Positions 12,158-24,943 of a stretch of DNA of 64,000 bases are shown piece by piece; position 1 is the stretch's first letter; each line of letters starts with the position of its first letter. Source of the stretch: Capsicum annuum (taxonomy: Eukaryota > Streptophyta > Magnoliopsida > Solanales > Solanaceae); the NCBI RefSeq assembly GCF_002878395.1, contig NC_061118.1, positions 92,884,148-92,948,147 of the forward strand. The letters are read 5' to 3'. The position numbers were made by a program, and so were the translations under genes. The notes under the pieces were generated by a model, which was not told the DNA's origin, ran no database searches, and saw only the letters and a program-made list of their open reading frames with translations.

Positions 12158-14372
12158 TGTCATGACCTGAGGCTTCCCCCTAGTCATGAAAATGGTGCTT
12201 ACGGTCCTAAATTACCACAAACTAACTCATGAACTAGTACCTGCTATGAGTACTGAATAATATACTGATAATGAGGACATATTCATAAAATTATCTTATA
12301 ATGCCATAAAGTTTTAGAAACTAAATACAATACTGAATCATTTTTCTGAACATCTGGAAACATTCTAAAAATACTGTTAAATAAACTAAGAAACTTACTC
12401 TTTATCTGACTGTCTAAAAGACTCTAAAATTGACTGACTGTGGAGTTGATGGGACAAACCCCCAACTAACTCCAACTGAATAAGTAACTGAACTGCTGAC
12501 ATAATTAAATATAAGATAAACCAAACCTTGAAGGATAAGGACTCACCACCGCTGCTACTGCCGATAAGATAATTTTCCTAAGCACGGTCAAGGAACTGAT
12601 CTTTCGACCCTATGATATTAAATAACATAGCACATGAAATGAGTATATACTTAGTACTTTGAATGTACCGGTACATGAGATGAGATTAGGGATCTATGCA
12701 TGGGTTATATGCATTAGATAATGACTGACTGAATAGCATGATATAGTTATGTATAAATGCTTGAAAACTATAAAACTGAGAATGCATGATCAAGAATAAA
12801 ACCTGTTTTGATATGGTTTGTAAACTAAAATATTGAAACACTAATAACTGAGTAACTAATACTGTATGCTATGGTCAAGAAAACTTGAAACTGAATTCTG
12901 TATTGAATACTAAACTGAGACTATGGGAGTTATCTATAACCGAAATGACCCAATGTACGATCAGGGTCCAACCTGTAACGCCAGTTGAAAGGGTGTTAGT
13001 ATCGTGCCCTGGGTAATAACCTTGGCGGTGTGGATCCACTAATCTAACATCTCGAAGAACAAGGGTGTCATGCCTAACTGACGGGGGACCCCTCAAAGTC
13101 TATAGTGGCATTCTAGGAATAGAACCTAGGGACTGCTACTAACGTCTCATGCCTAATGAAAATGGAGACAAGTACCCCATGCCTACTAACAGGGGAGATG
13201 TCATCCCTAAGTTCTCTCGGTGCTAAGTTTTACTACCAACTGAAAGACATAGATTACTGAACTGGCCTAAGTTTAACTGAGCCACGACTGAACACAATAA
13301 CTAACTGAATCACAATGTTTATCGTTTATTTAAAATTATTATGTAATTAATGGAAACTATGTTAACAGCTAACTTTTGGGTATTCATAAGCCCCAACCCT
13401 AAATGGAAACAACAGTAAGGACATCTGAAGCCTTAAATACCATAAAAGGGATCATTTTGCAAAATTTGACTCTTAGAAATTTCATCAAACATATGAGGCT
13501 CATGAATTAAAGCATGGGGATAGTTTAAAATATGTAATAATAACATGTCTACAATATAAAAACCATAATTCGTGGATTTAACATGAAAACATCATCATTC
13601 CAATATGTAAGGTTTAATTCCATTGAAAAAATTTGTAAATATGATGTATAATCTAAATAAATAATATTTCATGGGGATAGTTAATCATAAAACATTTAAA
13701 AACTCACAATTTGATATAAAAGAGGGATTCTTGAACTCCATGGGTGGAAAGGGCCTATGGATGAACATCACACATACCTTTAATACTTAAATCTTGAAAG
13801 GGAACAACTTTCTGGAAAGTTCTTGGATGGTGAAGCTTGAATTATTGAGTTTTCTTGAAGGGGAGAGAATATAATTTCATGAACTAAGGGAAAGCTTAGG
13901 GTTTATTTTAGAGTAAAATTGAGGAAAATGGTCTAATAATGCCTTAACTGAATGTAAATCCCATGTTATTATGGATTTGGGCGAGGGGAAAAAACAAGAC
14001 ATGCCCCACTAGAATTTAAATTTGCAACTGGAACACCGATTGACCCATCATCATGATTCGATGAATTCCATGTCACTATACCCATCCCAGCGCAATGCAT
14101 TCGCGGTGAGATATCGGAAATGAAATCAAAACGTATCTCAATCCTCATTCAAAAAATCTAAAACTATCTCGAGACATGATCCTTACAACCCAAAACATGA
14201 ATTAACTAAAAAACTTATGTATCAGGGTCAGAAAGGTTACTTTAAAAATCATTGCAGTTAAGAGTCCAAAAATAAAACTAAGTCCTCAACACTTAGCTAA
14301 ATTTTCACGTTCTAAGCCTCTTATGCATGAACTATGAGCTGAACTCAGCTAAGACTAATACGGTGTATTATA
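12158..14372 (-). repeat. Solo LTR E1 (chromovirus type) in element X
   Basis: Read on the minus strand it starts TATAATACACC (an eroded TGTAATAC..) and ends GGTCATGACA. It is flanked by a perfect 5-bp duplication, ATGCC at 12153-12157 and 14373-14377. No internal sequence is present, so it is a solo LTR left by unequal recombination. It shares landmarks with the E2 LTR, such as the paired GTCCAACCTGTAACGCCAG (about 12965) and GTCCAACTTGTAACCCCAA (about 20232). Length is 2215 bp. Host sequence on both sides belongs to element X, as shown by similarity to element C. Confidence 0.85.
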
Positions 14373-14389
14373 ATGCCCTTCCTAAAATT

Positions 14390-15654
14390 TTGATTACTGT
14401 GTGATATATTTTTGTGTTAGAAAACTGCGTATCTGATAATGGTATTAGTAGTAGGGATAGAAAAACTACGGAAATCAATTTCATAACTAGATAAGTAGTG
14501 TACTTAGCAGTATAACCTTGTGCAAGTGTGTGTGAGGTGCTACTTAGTTTTGGTGTATCTGAATATAGAACATGCCCGATTATCTTACCTAGCATTCAGG
14601 ATAGTCGAGTAGGAGATGATCACATACCATTTTTGTTGTGAGCCCACTCAAGCCTAAATGCCTAATCAAAAAAATTATTAATCCTTGATCCAAAAATCTG
14701 GGTCTTAATTTACTCAATTTTTGTTTACCTTGATTTGACCTTTTCATTACTGCAATAAATCTATATTGTCCCTGGTCCTCCTTAAGCATTGTGTACCTCA
14801 ACTCAGGCAAATTGCCTAAGTTGAGCGTGGCTATTATAGGGGTGCATAGGAAAAAACAAGTATGAAGAATGAAGTGTAAAGCAAAAATATAAAAAAGGAT
14901 AGGTACAGTGAAAATGAAAGAAAATAAAAGAAAAAGGAAAAAAATTACAAAGAAAGAAAAAGAAAAGAAAAAGAAAATGTAAAAAAAACCGCACCTAGTC
15001 TAGTTGAATATGCTTTAAAAGAAAAAGAGAGACAAAAGGGCGGAAATAAAAGAAAGAAAAAGTGAAAAATAAGCTAACGCCAACTAAAGTGTGGTGTCAA
15101 AAAGGAGTAGTCATTAAGAAAATCCCAAAAAGATTCCATACAGACCCCTAACCTATGTTACAAGCCAACTATAGTCCTTTAGTGATCCTTTCCCGACTAA
15201 CTAAAAACTTAGGAAGAGAGTATATGGGCAAGCCTATGGTATTTTGTATACACTGATCGATACTTCTTTATGAGAAAGAGTGTCCTTTTTAATATCCCTG
15301 CAATTTGATTGATCTTAACTGAGTTAAAGGGATTTCTTTAACTGTGAACACACATGGGTTATGTTGTTAGGTTGCTAGATTGTTCGGTTAATGAGTTTTG
15401 TGTGTATGCCTGGTATTATGTTACTAATGTAATGACATCATTGAACTCCTTTATCTTTCTCCATGCGCCAAATTTATATACATAGTTTGAATCTTAAAAT
15501 GTTAAAACTTGGATGGGAAAAAATTATTGAAAACTTAATTGAAAAGTCACCGCCTTAGGTATCTTAGGATCTTCCTATTTAAGCATCGATGTTGTGATTG
15601 GTAGTTTTGAGTTTTGTTTTAATAAAGAAACAAAAAATTCTAAATTGAGGGTGT
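14390..15654 (+). other. Element X 3' untranslated region with homopurine block
   Basis: No ORF is supported here. The part from about 14390 to 14850 matches the minus strand of element C (about 43500-43990): both have GTGTGATATA, then GTGTGTGTGAG.TRCTACTTAGTT, then GAACWTGCCCG. A purine-rich strand (long runs of A with G, about 14845-15070) follows, and a tract AAATTGAGGGTGT lies directly before the LTR. Confidence 0.7.
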
Positions 15655-17222
15655 TGATGTGCCATGGAAACTCGGCATTTTCAATGCTTAAAACAAAGAA
15701 TTTATTCTTGTACATAGGTTATTTTGGTTAATAGGATGTGGTTTGTTGCTTGTTCCAGGTTAAACAGGTCAGTAATAGTTTTGGAATGAAACTGGAAGAA
15801 AAAGACGTGAAAAAAAATAAATTTTGTATATGATATGAGTCATATTATGAGTCATCAACATAGCATACAGCTCATAGGTTAACTCGTAAGCACAACAGAA
15901 CAAAAGGTCAAGAAGAAATGCAAAGTAAGGAAAAGATACGACTAAGACATATGAGTCGTAAGATAATTATATAGGTTATGTCAAGAAATAGAAAGAAGAA
16001 CAGAACCTCAGGATGCCATTCATAGTTTAAGTCACCAAATAAGACAAGTTGGAATTTAGAGTATGACTCGTATGATCTAACCATAAGCAGACCAGTGTTT
16101 AGAGGATTTAATGAAGAAGTCCCAGGTGGTAACGAGTGAAGGCCACAATACGTATAGTCAAGGTATGACTCATGAGTAGGAGTCATAAGAAAAACATAAA
16201 TTTGAATCCTAGAAGATCAATACTGGAATGGAAATGACTAGCATAGTACAACTCGTAAGAAAACCTTACGAGTGTATGAGCGAGTTGTACCTTTTGCCGA
16301 TATTACTTTTTCTTTTCTATTTTTATTAGGATTTGGGGTTATTTTGAGATACTATAAATACCCTAGGATTTATCTTTTATTAGTTAATGCTCCTTAACAT
16401 TATTCTTACAACATTCTTACTACTATTACATACTTTACATTATTCTTTATATATTCTTGATATTTTAGGTTATTATACAATTGAAGACTTGGGATTTTAT
16501 TCATCTTATGTCATGCAATCAATTACATAAATTCTTCATTGATTATCATGGATTCTTGCATAAACATGAGTGGCTAATTTTCCTAACTAGCATTGTGGGA
16601 ACCCTGACAGATTAGCTATGTAAAGGAAGTGAGAGATCTATGCTAAGGTGTTTACCTGTAGAAGCTTGGGGATAGAATGCATTCGCAAATTTCCTCACAA
16701 GGTAGTTTGAGATTTGGAAAAGAGAATTCAGATAGTAATTGTAGATTCATTTCAATATTGTTATTCCATCATCTCAACTAATCAACTTTAGACACAAATG
16801 GTGAATGTTGAACATAAGCCATATACAACGAGCAATAAGGAGATTCCCTGAGACTCATAAGGTAAAGGGTGAGATTTATCTACATGTTTACAGTATGGTT
16901 GATAATACATATCTTGTTGACTTTGCATATAAAGCAACAAAATAGGTTGGTTGAATACGAGAAATTTATGAAGTTGAGAAGCCATGGGGAACACAGTCCT
17001 AGTGTCCATCTTCTATTATTTACAACTCAAATCATTCAAGATTTGGTTACTAGTTACTGATAATTCCAAAATCCCCTATTTACTTTCTGTATTGGTCATG
17101 AATTACATCAAGGCTAAGCAACTGTTCAATCTTTTCCCTATGGGATCGACACCAACCTAGTTGGATTACTATATTTGGCATCGACTACATCATACTTGTT
17201 TGGATGTTAGTTTTGGTTTACA
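15655..17222 (+). repeat. Element X 3' LTR
   Basis: It begins TGATGTGCCATGG directly after the polypurine tract AATTGAGGGTGT and ends TTTACA at 17222, where alignment to the 5' LTR ends. Length is 1568 bp. It contains another cluster of ACGASTCGT-like words (about 15836-16290), including an inverted pair TACAACTCGTAAG / CTTACGAGTGTA near 16247-16276. The start word resembles element C's LTR start (TGATGTGTGAGC), supporting relatedness. Confidence 0.8.
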
Positions 17223-19320
17223 TCACTTAAAACTAACCAATTGGCCCCTATAAAAAAATAAATGTGGAAAGGTAAATAACCCAACGCAAGACCCCATAAA
17301 CTTGGAGGGTACAATCAAGTAAAGAGTAAACTAAACAACAATTATTTACCAGCTTCCATGATACATCTAAACTCCACCCATGCCTTACTACACTATAATA
17401 ATTACGATCTCTAAACCTGCATCAATATCCCTATTGTCCATGTATCATACTCCATTGTTGGACTCAAACCGGAGCTTAGATAACAAATATCATAAGCATC
17501 AAAATTAACATTGCATATAAACTGTGTCATGATCAATTTTATCGCAATTTCTCAGACTCAAACTCATAATTATATAATCAATATCACAATAAATTTTGGG
17601 ATTCAGACCAGGTATATATTTGTATGTATAAAAGCTATGTTATAAGCATCTTCTAGACTCAAACTAGGTGTATATAATCAATATCATCATAGATATCAAG
17701 ACTTAAATTAGTAAGTATAACATCATTATCATAACCAATAGCATAATCAATAATATAACCACTAGCACAATTAGTAGTATAACTACTTGCATAATCAATA
17801 AGCGTCAACTCTCAATACAAAACCATCTTATCCATCATATGTCAAAGTTTCTTAATATTACCTTTGTAAGAATTTTCAAGGTGTACAATATACATATAGA
17901 AGGTATTTGATAGCTAACACAAATCTTGGCCTAAGGTAGGGTCAAAGGCCAACTTCTAAATATTTGAAATACATTATAGAAAAGTTTTTACCTCATACTA
18001 GGATAAGGTGTCTAAATCAACTTTTAGAATTTAATTAAATCACAATCAACCAAAATATTGTAATGTTACCTAGAGCATGAGAAACTAAGTCATTTATGTC
18101 TAAATTATGGTTTTCGAATGGCCTAAACAATCCAACTAACCAAGTATTTCTAATCACATCAAAACCACTTAAACTCATCCTCATCATAAATTGAAACATA
18201 ATATATTAAACATAATATGAACTAGCTCAATCTATAAGGAGCATGAAACCTAGCCTATTTGGATTTGTATAAAGCTCAAAGAATATCCAAAATCATCAAC
18301 TTTCCCTTCCGAGATGCTTTTTCAAGATGTTATGCTATAAAAATCATATTCTACTCTTCAATACGAGAACTATTATACCCATATTGCACCACTATACTTC
18401 AACTCCAAAAATCACCCAAAATCTCATATGGGTCCTATTTATGGAAATTGCATTTCTGAATCCAAGCCAACATTCCCTTCTGGTCAAGGAGTAATTACCT
18501 TAAAAATGGGTGAAATTCAAGCTACATTAGTGATAAAATCATGCCACAAAGTTTTAGGGATATTGAATAAGAAACGAAAAAATCTACAAAGAATGAGAAG
18601 GAATCTTACCATAAATTAGAAGGAAAATCAAGAAAAAATCATTATCACCCATAAGCTCCAATAATAAGCTTTCTAAACACTTAGGGTTTAATTCTCTAAA
18701 GAATGTATGAAGAATGGGAAAAAATGGGTAAAAGTATAATATTTATACCCTTCTCAGGTGTTCGGGTATTGCAATCGCGACTCGACCTTCAAGATTGTGG
18801 AATTTTTTGGTCTTTTAAGGGATTATCTATCATGATATGGTACTGCGATCAGGAAACTCGATGCCTTCCAAGGGTATTGCGATCACGACCCCTGGACTTG
18901 CTATCAATGAGTGAACCAATTGTAGCTAAGACTTGGAATTTTCCAAGTATCCACCAACCTCTCGAGATTCATCTAGAATCCCGTATAGGAAAATGGATTA
19001 TGCTACCCTATCAAATTTGATGTTTTGGACTCAATGGAACAATCAAAATTATCATCTGAGATTTGTTTGACTAAAAGTGGATCCCATACCTATTTGATTT
19101 TCTTAACCTTTTGATGAATATGTCAAAATAAGACTAGGTGCCTCGAGACCCAAACCAAGAATCCATCTAGTCTAAAATTAATATTCCAATGCTATTAAAG
19201 TAGTTAGAATTGCATACGAGATTGTTTGACATGAAATTTTTCCTGAAAGCCAATTTGAACTATGAAGACTTAAAAACAAGGAATTTGCTCTAAAAGACAA
19301 ATGAATTGTCAGCCCCAACA
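17223..19320 (-). repeat. LTR-like fragment F1
   Basis: This stretch aligns in the same orientation with 47840-48876 (F2): shared blocks include TTGGCCCCTATA / TTGGCCCTCATA with TGTGGAAAG, repeated GACTCAAACC words, CTAAATTATRGTT..A, GGCCTAAACAATC, and TGCTATAAAAA. Its left part is presumably on the other side of element X, so X inserted here. No coding region is supported; the ORFs at 18259-19020 are in non-coding LTR-like sequence with words such as GCGATCACGACCCC. The orientation call rests on resemblance to minus-strand LTRs. The right border near 19320 is tentative. Confidence 0.5.
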
Positions 19321-19329
19321 AGTTGTAAG

Positions 19330-19577
19330 TGACTTGGGCCAGCTATAGGAAAGCTTTAACAGTAAAAACAAGTGGAAATATGGGAAATAATCTGAAGGAG
19401 CATTGCATTCATACTCTATCACATGATATGAATATAAAATAAGTAAAGCTTATCCTAAAATATTTCATAGCCTCTCACTCATAAGAGTGGCACGGTTCAC
19501 CCCATGAATAAGATTCTACTTAATGCAAATTTTAGATACCCTACAACACTTTAAACATGATGCTTTTATACCAAGTT
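19330..19577 (-). mobile_element. Leader fragment of minus-strand chromovirus E2, with primer site
   Basis: On the minus strand, four bases after the LTR end, the sequence reads TGGTATAAAAGCATC (plus 19559-19573), an eroded initiator-methionine primer site TGGTATCAGAGC. It is followed by a leader resembling that of element A (AGTAGATTCT...TTATGAGTGTG versus AGTAGAATCTTATTCATGG...TTATGAGTGAG). The internal region is cut off after about 200 bp; no gag is present. The left limit of this fragment is uncertain. Confidence 0.6.
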
Positions 19578-21390
19578 TGTCATGACTTGAGACTAACACC
19601 TAGTCTTAACATGGTTCTTAGAGTCCAAATTAACCTGATACTAACCTACGACATGGAATGACACTATGAATATTGTATAAAATTGATTATCACAATGCAG
19701 AAGCTAAACCAAATGATATATGAAAATAAAAACCAAATAACAATGTTAAAACAAAAATGAAAATGACTAAATATCAAATGAAACTAAATCTCTACTGTAT
19801 GTATAAAAGCCTCTATTAGGATGGCTTGCTGGGAAAGTTAACTCTAACTATATAAAACTAAAAGAAAATAAAACAAAATACTTATACAAGTCCTTAGATG
19901 ATGAGGACTCTCCAAAATATTGTTGCTAATGTAGTAGAAGTTCATACTGAGTGCAATTCCAATGTTATGGGTCAGAACCTGTATTATGAGAAAGTATAAC
20001 TTAAAATAAAGTATGCCATCAGTACTTTGAATGTATTGAGCATGTGAGATAGGAAATAACTAATATAGGTTAAGCTTGATTAATTTAACTTGATAAACTA
20101 ATGCAACATTAGGTAATAAACATGTACTATATCATAAGCTAATATTTGAATATGAGGTCATTCAAGTATCTAAATTTGAACTATGGTTGTGGACTTGAGA
20201 GATACTAATAACTGATACACCCTAATCTCTGTTAACTGGTGTCCAACTTGTAACCCCAACTAGAAGGGTTTTAGAACCTTGCCATGGATACCAATATTGA
20301 CTGACATGAATCCACTAAACTATTATCAAGCATAATCTGATGGATGATCAATTATAGCATATAGTAAAATTGTATTTCTAGGACTTAGGAACTTCTGCTT
20401 AAGGTCTCAGTCTAACTAATAGGTAAGCCTTCATCCTTACATTTGCTCGGTGCTAAGTACTAATCTCAACTGAATGAAACTGATAATGATAATGTCAGTG
20501 ATAATAATAACTTAAAGAGTGAAAATAAATAAATTATGTGAATTTATTAAAAACATGTAAGATGGAGGATTTAACACTCATAAGTATATGAATGAAATCC
20601 TAGGTCATCGGGGGTTCCTAACCCACTATCTTTAAAGAATGAAATTATTATGTCAATTCCATAAACTAAGTGAATTGAATAACTCAAGACTAATAATCAT
20701 AGTCTTTACAATATAATTAGGGTTTATGATTCGAACATGTAATAGTACTGAAGTTCATGTTAAAATATAAGTCTACAGCTCAATGAGATTAAGGAACTAC
20801 AATATCAAGGAATTAACAACATTTATGAACCCTAAGCTCTGAGAAAGGAATTAAACTGTGGAATGGAGTTAAATTTGGGACTCAATGGGTGAAAGGAGAT
20901 CTATTGAAGAAATTCCACATACTTGGTAATGCAAACCGTGAAGAAATCATTGCGTTAAGGCTAAGTGTTGATTATTTTCTAAATAATCAGGGCCTGGAAT
21001 ATTGTTTAACCTAAATATTATGTCTTGATATATCTCTAACGATGTAATTTTGATGTTAAAAGAGTGGAAAAAGATTGATATGCCCTTTTAAATGCATAAC
21101 TAAAAAGTTACTGGAATGGACCTTTCAACATTCATGGGACCCACCTAAAATTATAGTGGTGTTCATGGTTTGTATCTGTATTTGAGCTTTCTAAAATCGA
21201 CTATATGAGCCTTAGTAATAATTTAGGACGCACATAAGATAACACCTTTATTCATAGGTTGTAGGTTCCAACCAGATCAACTTTAGAAGTCAAGATCGTA
21301 CCTAAGATCATAGTTTTTAACCATAGTCGTAGTTCCCTCGCATAATGGGGAGGTATATCTTTAAAATTTTAGATGTATAGGGTTGTTTTG
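19578..21390 (-). repeat. E2 5' LTR, main part (split by element A)
   Basis: On the minus strand this is the 3' side of the LTR, ending CAAGTCATGACA at 19578. The other end is displaced by element A: its first 28 bp lie at 47184-47211, where the minus strand begins TGTGACACCTAAAATTCC. Joined length is about 1841 bp. No gene is supported inside. Confidence 0.7.
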
Positions 21391-23262
21391 TGTAACACCC
21401 TAAAATTTTAAGCAATATATTTTTGGCATTCCTATGCTTGAATTGTCTATTTTTTATCCAAATTATGTTCGGGATGCTAAATGGGTAGCTTAGATGAGTT
21501 TTAGAATTTTTGGACGGGGTATGAGGTGATTTCGGACCCCAGAGGCAGAAATTCTTTGCGATAGCGGTATTCCACAAAGGTTATACAATATAATATCTTT
21601 CGTGACATAGAGGATTTTCTCCCTGATAAGGTCCATGACACGAAGCCTGGGCCTCTGCGATGAGGTCCATGCCATGGACCCTTGATTTTCATATATTGTT
21701 TTGTTGGTTATTAAAAGGGACGAGAAGGGAAAGGGTCTTTAAACTTAAGCACAACCCTTTTGCATTAAAAAACCACTTTACTTTTGTATTAAGAGGAAAT
21801 ATATCCCCAAATTCATTTTTAACTCAAAAATCCCAAAACGCCTAGGATTCCATTATTTGTTCAACTTTTATGTTCCAAGCTTAGAATCTCTTTCCAGTTC
21901 TCTTGTTTTTAAAGAATATATTTCTTTCCCTATACTTGTATTTTATTGATGACATGAAAGTGATTATTATTCATGGTTTTGATAATGGCTTTTTAACTAT
22001 GGGTTGAGAGTTGTGAATGTGATTGGTTTAAATGTTTTTCCATGGCTTATTATGTAATATTTGATTTTAAACATTGTGGGATGCATTGTAATAGTAATTA
22101 AACTAATGGGTCATGATTAATCACAAATTTTAATGATTTTTCCTTGATATATGGTTTTGAAAATTATATGTGCTCAACCTGTTTGTTAAATTGACAATGA
22201 ATATGATTTTGTCGCTTAGTTTGACATTTATTGGAATCCTTGGATTACATAAATGGTTAACCAAACATAAATTGGTTTGGTTTGGTTACCAAATGGTTTT
22301 TGAAATTCCTTGGTGGCCACGATTTTGGTTTAATTAGAAACTTTGCAGTCAAATTTGGTTTAATGGTTTTGTATGGAATAAAGGGATAGACATGAAAACT
22401 CTAATTTTTTTATAATGATACCAATGGAAAATGCCTAATTAAAGGACTTTGTGGTAAATGGTTGAAAATATGTAAATGATATTCATATGGGCTTAAAGGG
22501 GGTTATGTAGTAAAGTTGTGAAAGGTGAAGGTCCCAGTGGGGGAAATACGGGAAAATCATATTTGTCGACGTGAGGTTTGGTCATGGTGATCATGTGTAT
22601 GAGACACACTTTATATTTTAGGGATGGCATTAGAATTATTTGGTTTTTGTTTAATACTTGTGGCTAACATACATTGGGCCCCTTCAGTAGGAGGAGCTAA
22701 ACCCATATAACTCGTAGGTTCATTTAGGATGGCAGAGCTTCATATTCCAAGTTAATGTTTTAAAAATTCATGCTAAGCCTTTTTCCTTTTTCTCGCATAT
22801 TATACATATATATGTTTTGCATATGAAATTGTGCATTGGTTGTACTATTATTCGTATTATGGATTTTTGCATTACTTTACTCCCTTATCCTTGTGTTATA
22901 TGCTATCACTCCAACCCTTAATCATTGGCAAACACTGTATCCCTATGCGATGTAGGGTCAGAAGAAAAGTCTACCTTTCCTACACAATAATCAGGTGTTC
23001 ATGGATTGGTCAGGTGTTGACTTAGAGTAGTGAGCTTCAATCATTCGAAGTCATACTTTTATGTTTGGTTTCTTTTTTATTAGACTTTATTTTAATTTTG
23101 TTTTAGCTATTGTTGAGGGCATTTCCCAACCTTTTAGTGGTACTGGGTATTTTTAGAGACTTTGTTGGACTATTGTGGACTTGGCTTTTATAGTAGTCAT
23201 TTGATATTGGTTTTGGATATTGATGTTATTTAGACTTTTGGATTCACCTATCATCTTTTATG

Positions 23263-23293
<31 letters not shown>

Positions 23294-23376
23294 GTTTGAA
23301 TAGGCAAGGGGGTAGTGTCAAATCCTTGGTGGACATAAGATTCTCGCCACTGCCAACCCTATTTTAGGTCATGACA
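21391..23376 (+). repeat. Element A 5' LTR
   Basis: It starts TGTAACACCCTAAAATTTTA and ends TTTAGGTCATGACA, four bases before the primer site. The matching 3' LTR begins TGTAACCCCTTAAAATTTTG at 28356. An (AT)n run of about 29 bp (23263-23291) lies near its end. Confidence 0.9.
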
Positions 23377-23380
23377 AAGT

Positions 23381-23393
23381 TGGTATCAGAGAC
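23381..23393 (+). other. Element A primer-binding site (tRNA-iMet type)
   Basis: TGGTATCAGAGAC differs by one base from the standard chromoviral/gypsy site TGGTATCAGAGCC that element B carries intact at 32230-32242. Confidence 0.85.
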
Positions 23394-23529
23394 TAGTTTT
23401 TGGTGTCATAGAATGTTCACAAGCCAACTCAAGTAGATTCTCTTTTATGAGTGTGTAGCACATCACATTTCTAAGGGAGAGTCTATAAGGCATTTAGGAA
23501 TGTTTCCTTTTTTTGTTGTCTGATTTCAG

Positions 23530-24775
23530 GCTATGGAGTTTAAGGTCTTGAAACTAACTAATTCTCACTTCTTTGCCTTTTAAATCTTCCCTCCCAAATT
23601 ATCTGATGTTCGTGGAGACTCTTATGTCCTATCTGGGGTCCATAGGGATGGAGCTCATCCTACTCTTAGGGTTCAGACCCAGTCTAGGGTGACGACTTCT
23701 AACTGTTCTCATAGAATTCCACCCATCCCTATAGATCCCTCTCCATCTAGTGGTACTCAAACTTAACAACCTCAAAGAGATATTACTAATGCTGAGTTTT
23801 GCTAGTATATTCAACTGTTGACCTACTTGGTGACATCTCAGTCATGTCAGATGGGTTATGCTGGTATTATTTTGAGTTCTTCTAAGGCCCCTAGAGTTGG
23901 TCAGTTTATGAGGTTGAGCCCAATTACTTTCAATAGTACTAGGGTTAAGAAAGATCCTCAGAGTTTTATTGGTGAGATAGAGAAGATTTTTTGAGTTATG
24001 CAAGATACTTATGTAGAGGGTATGGAATTCCCTATTTATTAGAGAAAGGATGTGGTGTACGTAAGGTACATAGAGTAAGAACAACTTAGGGGTGTTGATG
24101 CTGAGTCTGCCTGATGGGATGATTTCTCTAGTACCTTTCTTGACCTTTTCTTTCCTCATGAGTTAAGGGAGACAAACGTAGAGGAGTTTGTGAATTTGAA
24201 GTAAGGGAGGATGACAGTGAAGGAGTATAATTTTAAATTCCATCAATTGTCTTCTCCTGAGCTAGTGTCTAGCATGAGGGATAGAATGAGGAAATTCCTT
24301 TCTGGTTTATCTTATGAGTTGATTTCTGAGTAGAAGGTTGCCTTGTTAAACAAAGGCAAGGGAATACCTATACTTGTTGTATATGTGAATCAAGTTGTGA
24401 AAGATAAGAAAAAGCAGGCAGCGATGGGAGAGAGGTAGAGTAAGATACTTTGGTATTTGGATTAGGGTAGAGGTTAGTTGTAGGTGACAGGGATGACAGA
24501 AAGTGGTCTAAGAAAAATTTGGCAACTTGGGTTCATATTTGATGGATAATGCTCCTTATCCAAAGCTATCCTAAGATTATCATTTTCGTAATGGTGATGT
24601 TCATAGGGAATAAACTCCCTAATCTCAGGCCATAGGGGCTAGTCAACTTCATTATATCCCCCTTATAGATTTTGTGGTAGGTTAGATCATGGTTTTTGTG
24701 AGGAGGGAAAGAATTGTGTTTTTATTAAGGAAAATTGGGACATATGCTGAAGGATTGACCCAGGAAAAGGTTTCT
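23530..24775 (+). pseudogene. Element A gag remnant
   Basis: Conserved chromoviral gag phrases are readable across frames: RVGQFMRLSPITFNSTRVKKDPQSF (23890-23965), DLFFPHELRETNVEEFVNLK with a stop where glutamine is expected (about 24141-24204), and a degenerate zinc-knuckle region reading FCGRLDHGFCEEGKNC (about 24668-24715). Gag would form the particle and bind RNA. At least eight in-frame stops are seen, several of them TAG or TAA where CAG or CAA is expected. The start codon is not clear. Confidence 0.7.
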
Positions 24776-24943
24776 TCGGGTACTAATAAAATTCTAATTT
24801 TCACATCATCAAGTCCTACACCTAGGTGTGCCACTTCTAGTGTCGGCACTTGCCAAAGTTTCCTATATCCTTTTACTACTCATCAGAAGTTTGAGGCATC
24901 ACCTGATGTCACCACTGATATGTTGAAACTCTTCTATTAAGAT

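Larger units (their letters stand above)
1..17222 (+). mobile_element. Element X: Athila-type Ty3/gypsy LTR retrotransposon, 5' end outside window
   Basis: Positions 1-132 align with 17091-17222 (shared words include GAATTACATCAAGG, ATATTTGGCATCGA and a closing ACA), so they are the end of the 5' LTR and of the 3' LTR. The tract between carries a tRNA-Asp-type primer site, gag, aspartic protease, RT, RNase H and integrase remnants, then about 9.6 kb of post-pol sequence. That order, the primer type and the long post-pol region with its own ORF are typical of the Athila lineage. All coding parts carry multiple stops and frameshifts. Two LTRs are inserted in it (ending at 11794, and 12158-14372). 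Target duplications cannot be checked because the 5' end lies outside the window. The element appears to sit inside an older LTR fragment that resumes at 17223. Confidence 0.85.

Noticed and set aside
14803..14994. Phe-rich ORF on the minus strand
   Set aside because: It is the complement of the homopurine block, so poly-Phe/Leu/Ser codons arise by composition alone.
18259..19020. Three ORFs of 63-105 residues as a possible small gene cluster
   Set aside because: The region is LTR-like by alignment with 47.8-48.9 kb, with no codon bias, domain or start context to support genes.
23263..23291. (AT)n run as a possible regulatory element
   Set aside because: It is a simple microsatellite inside A's LTR; the 3' LTR has a shorter interrupted version.
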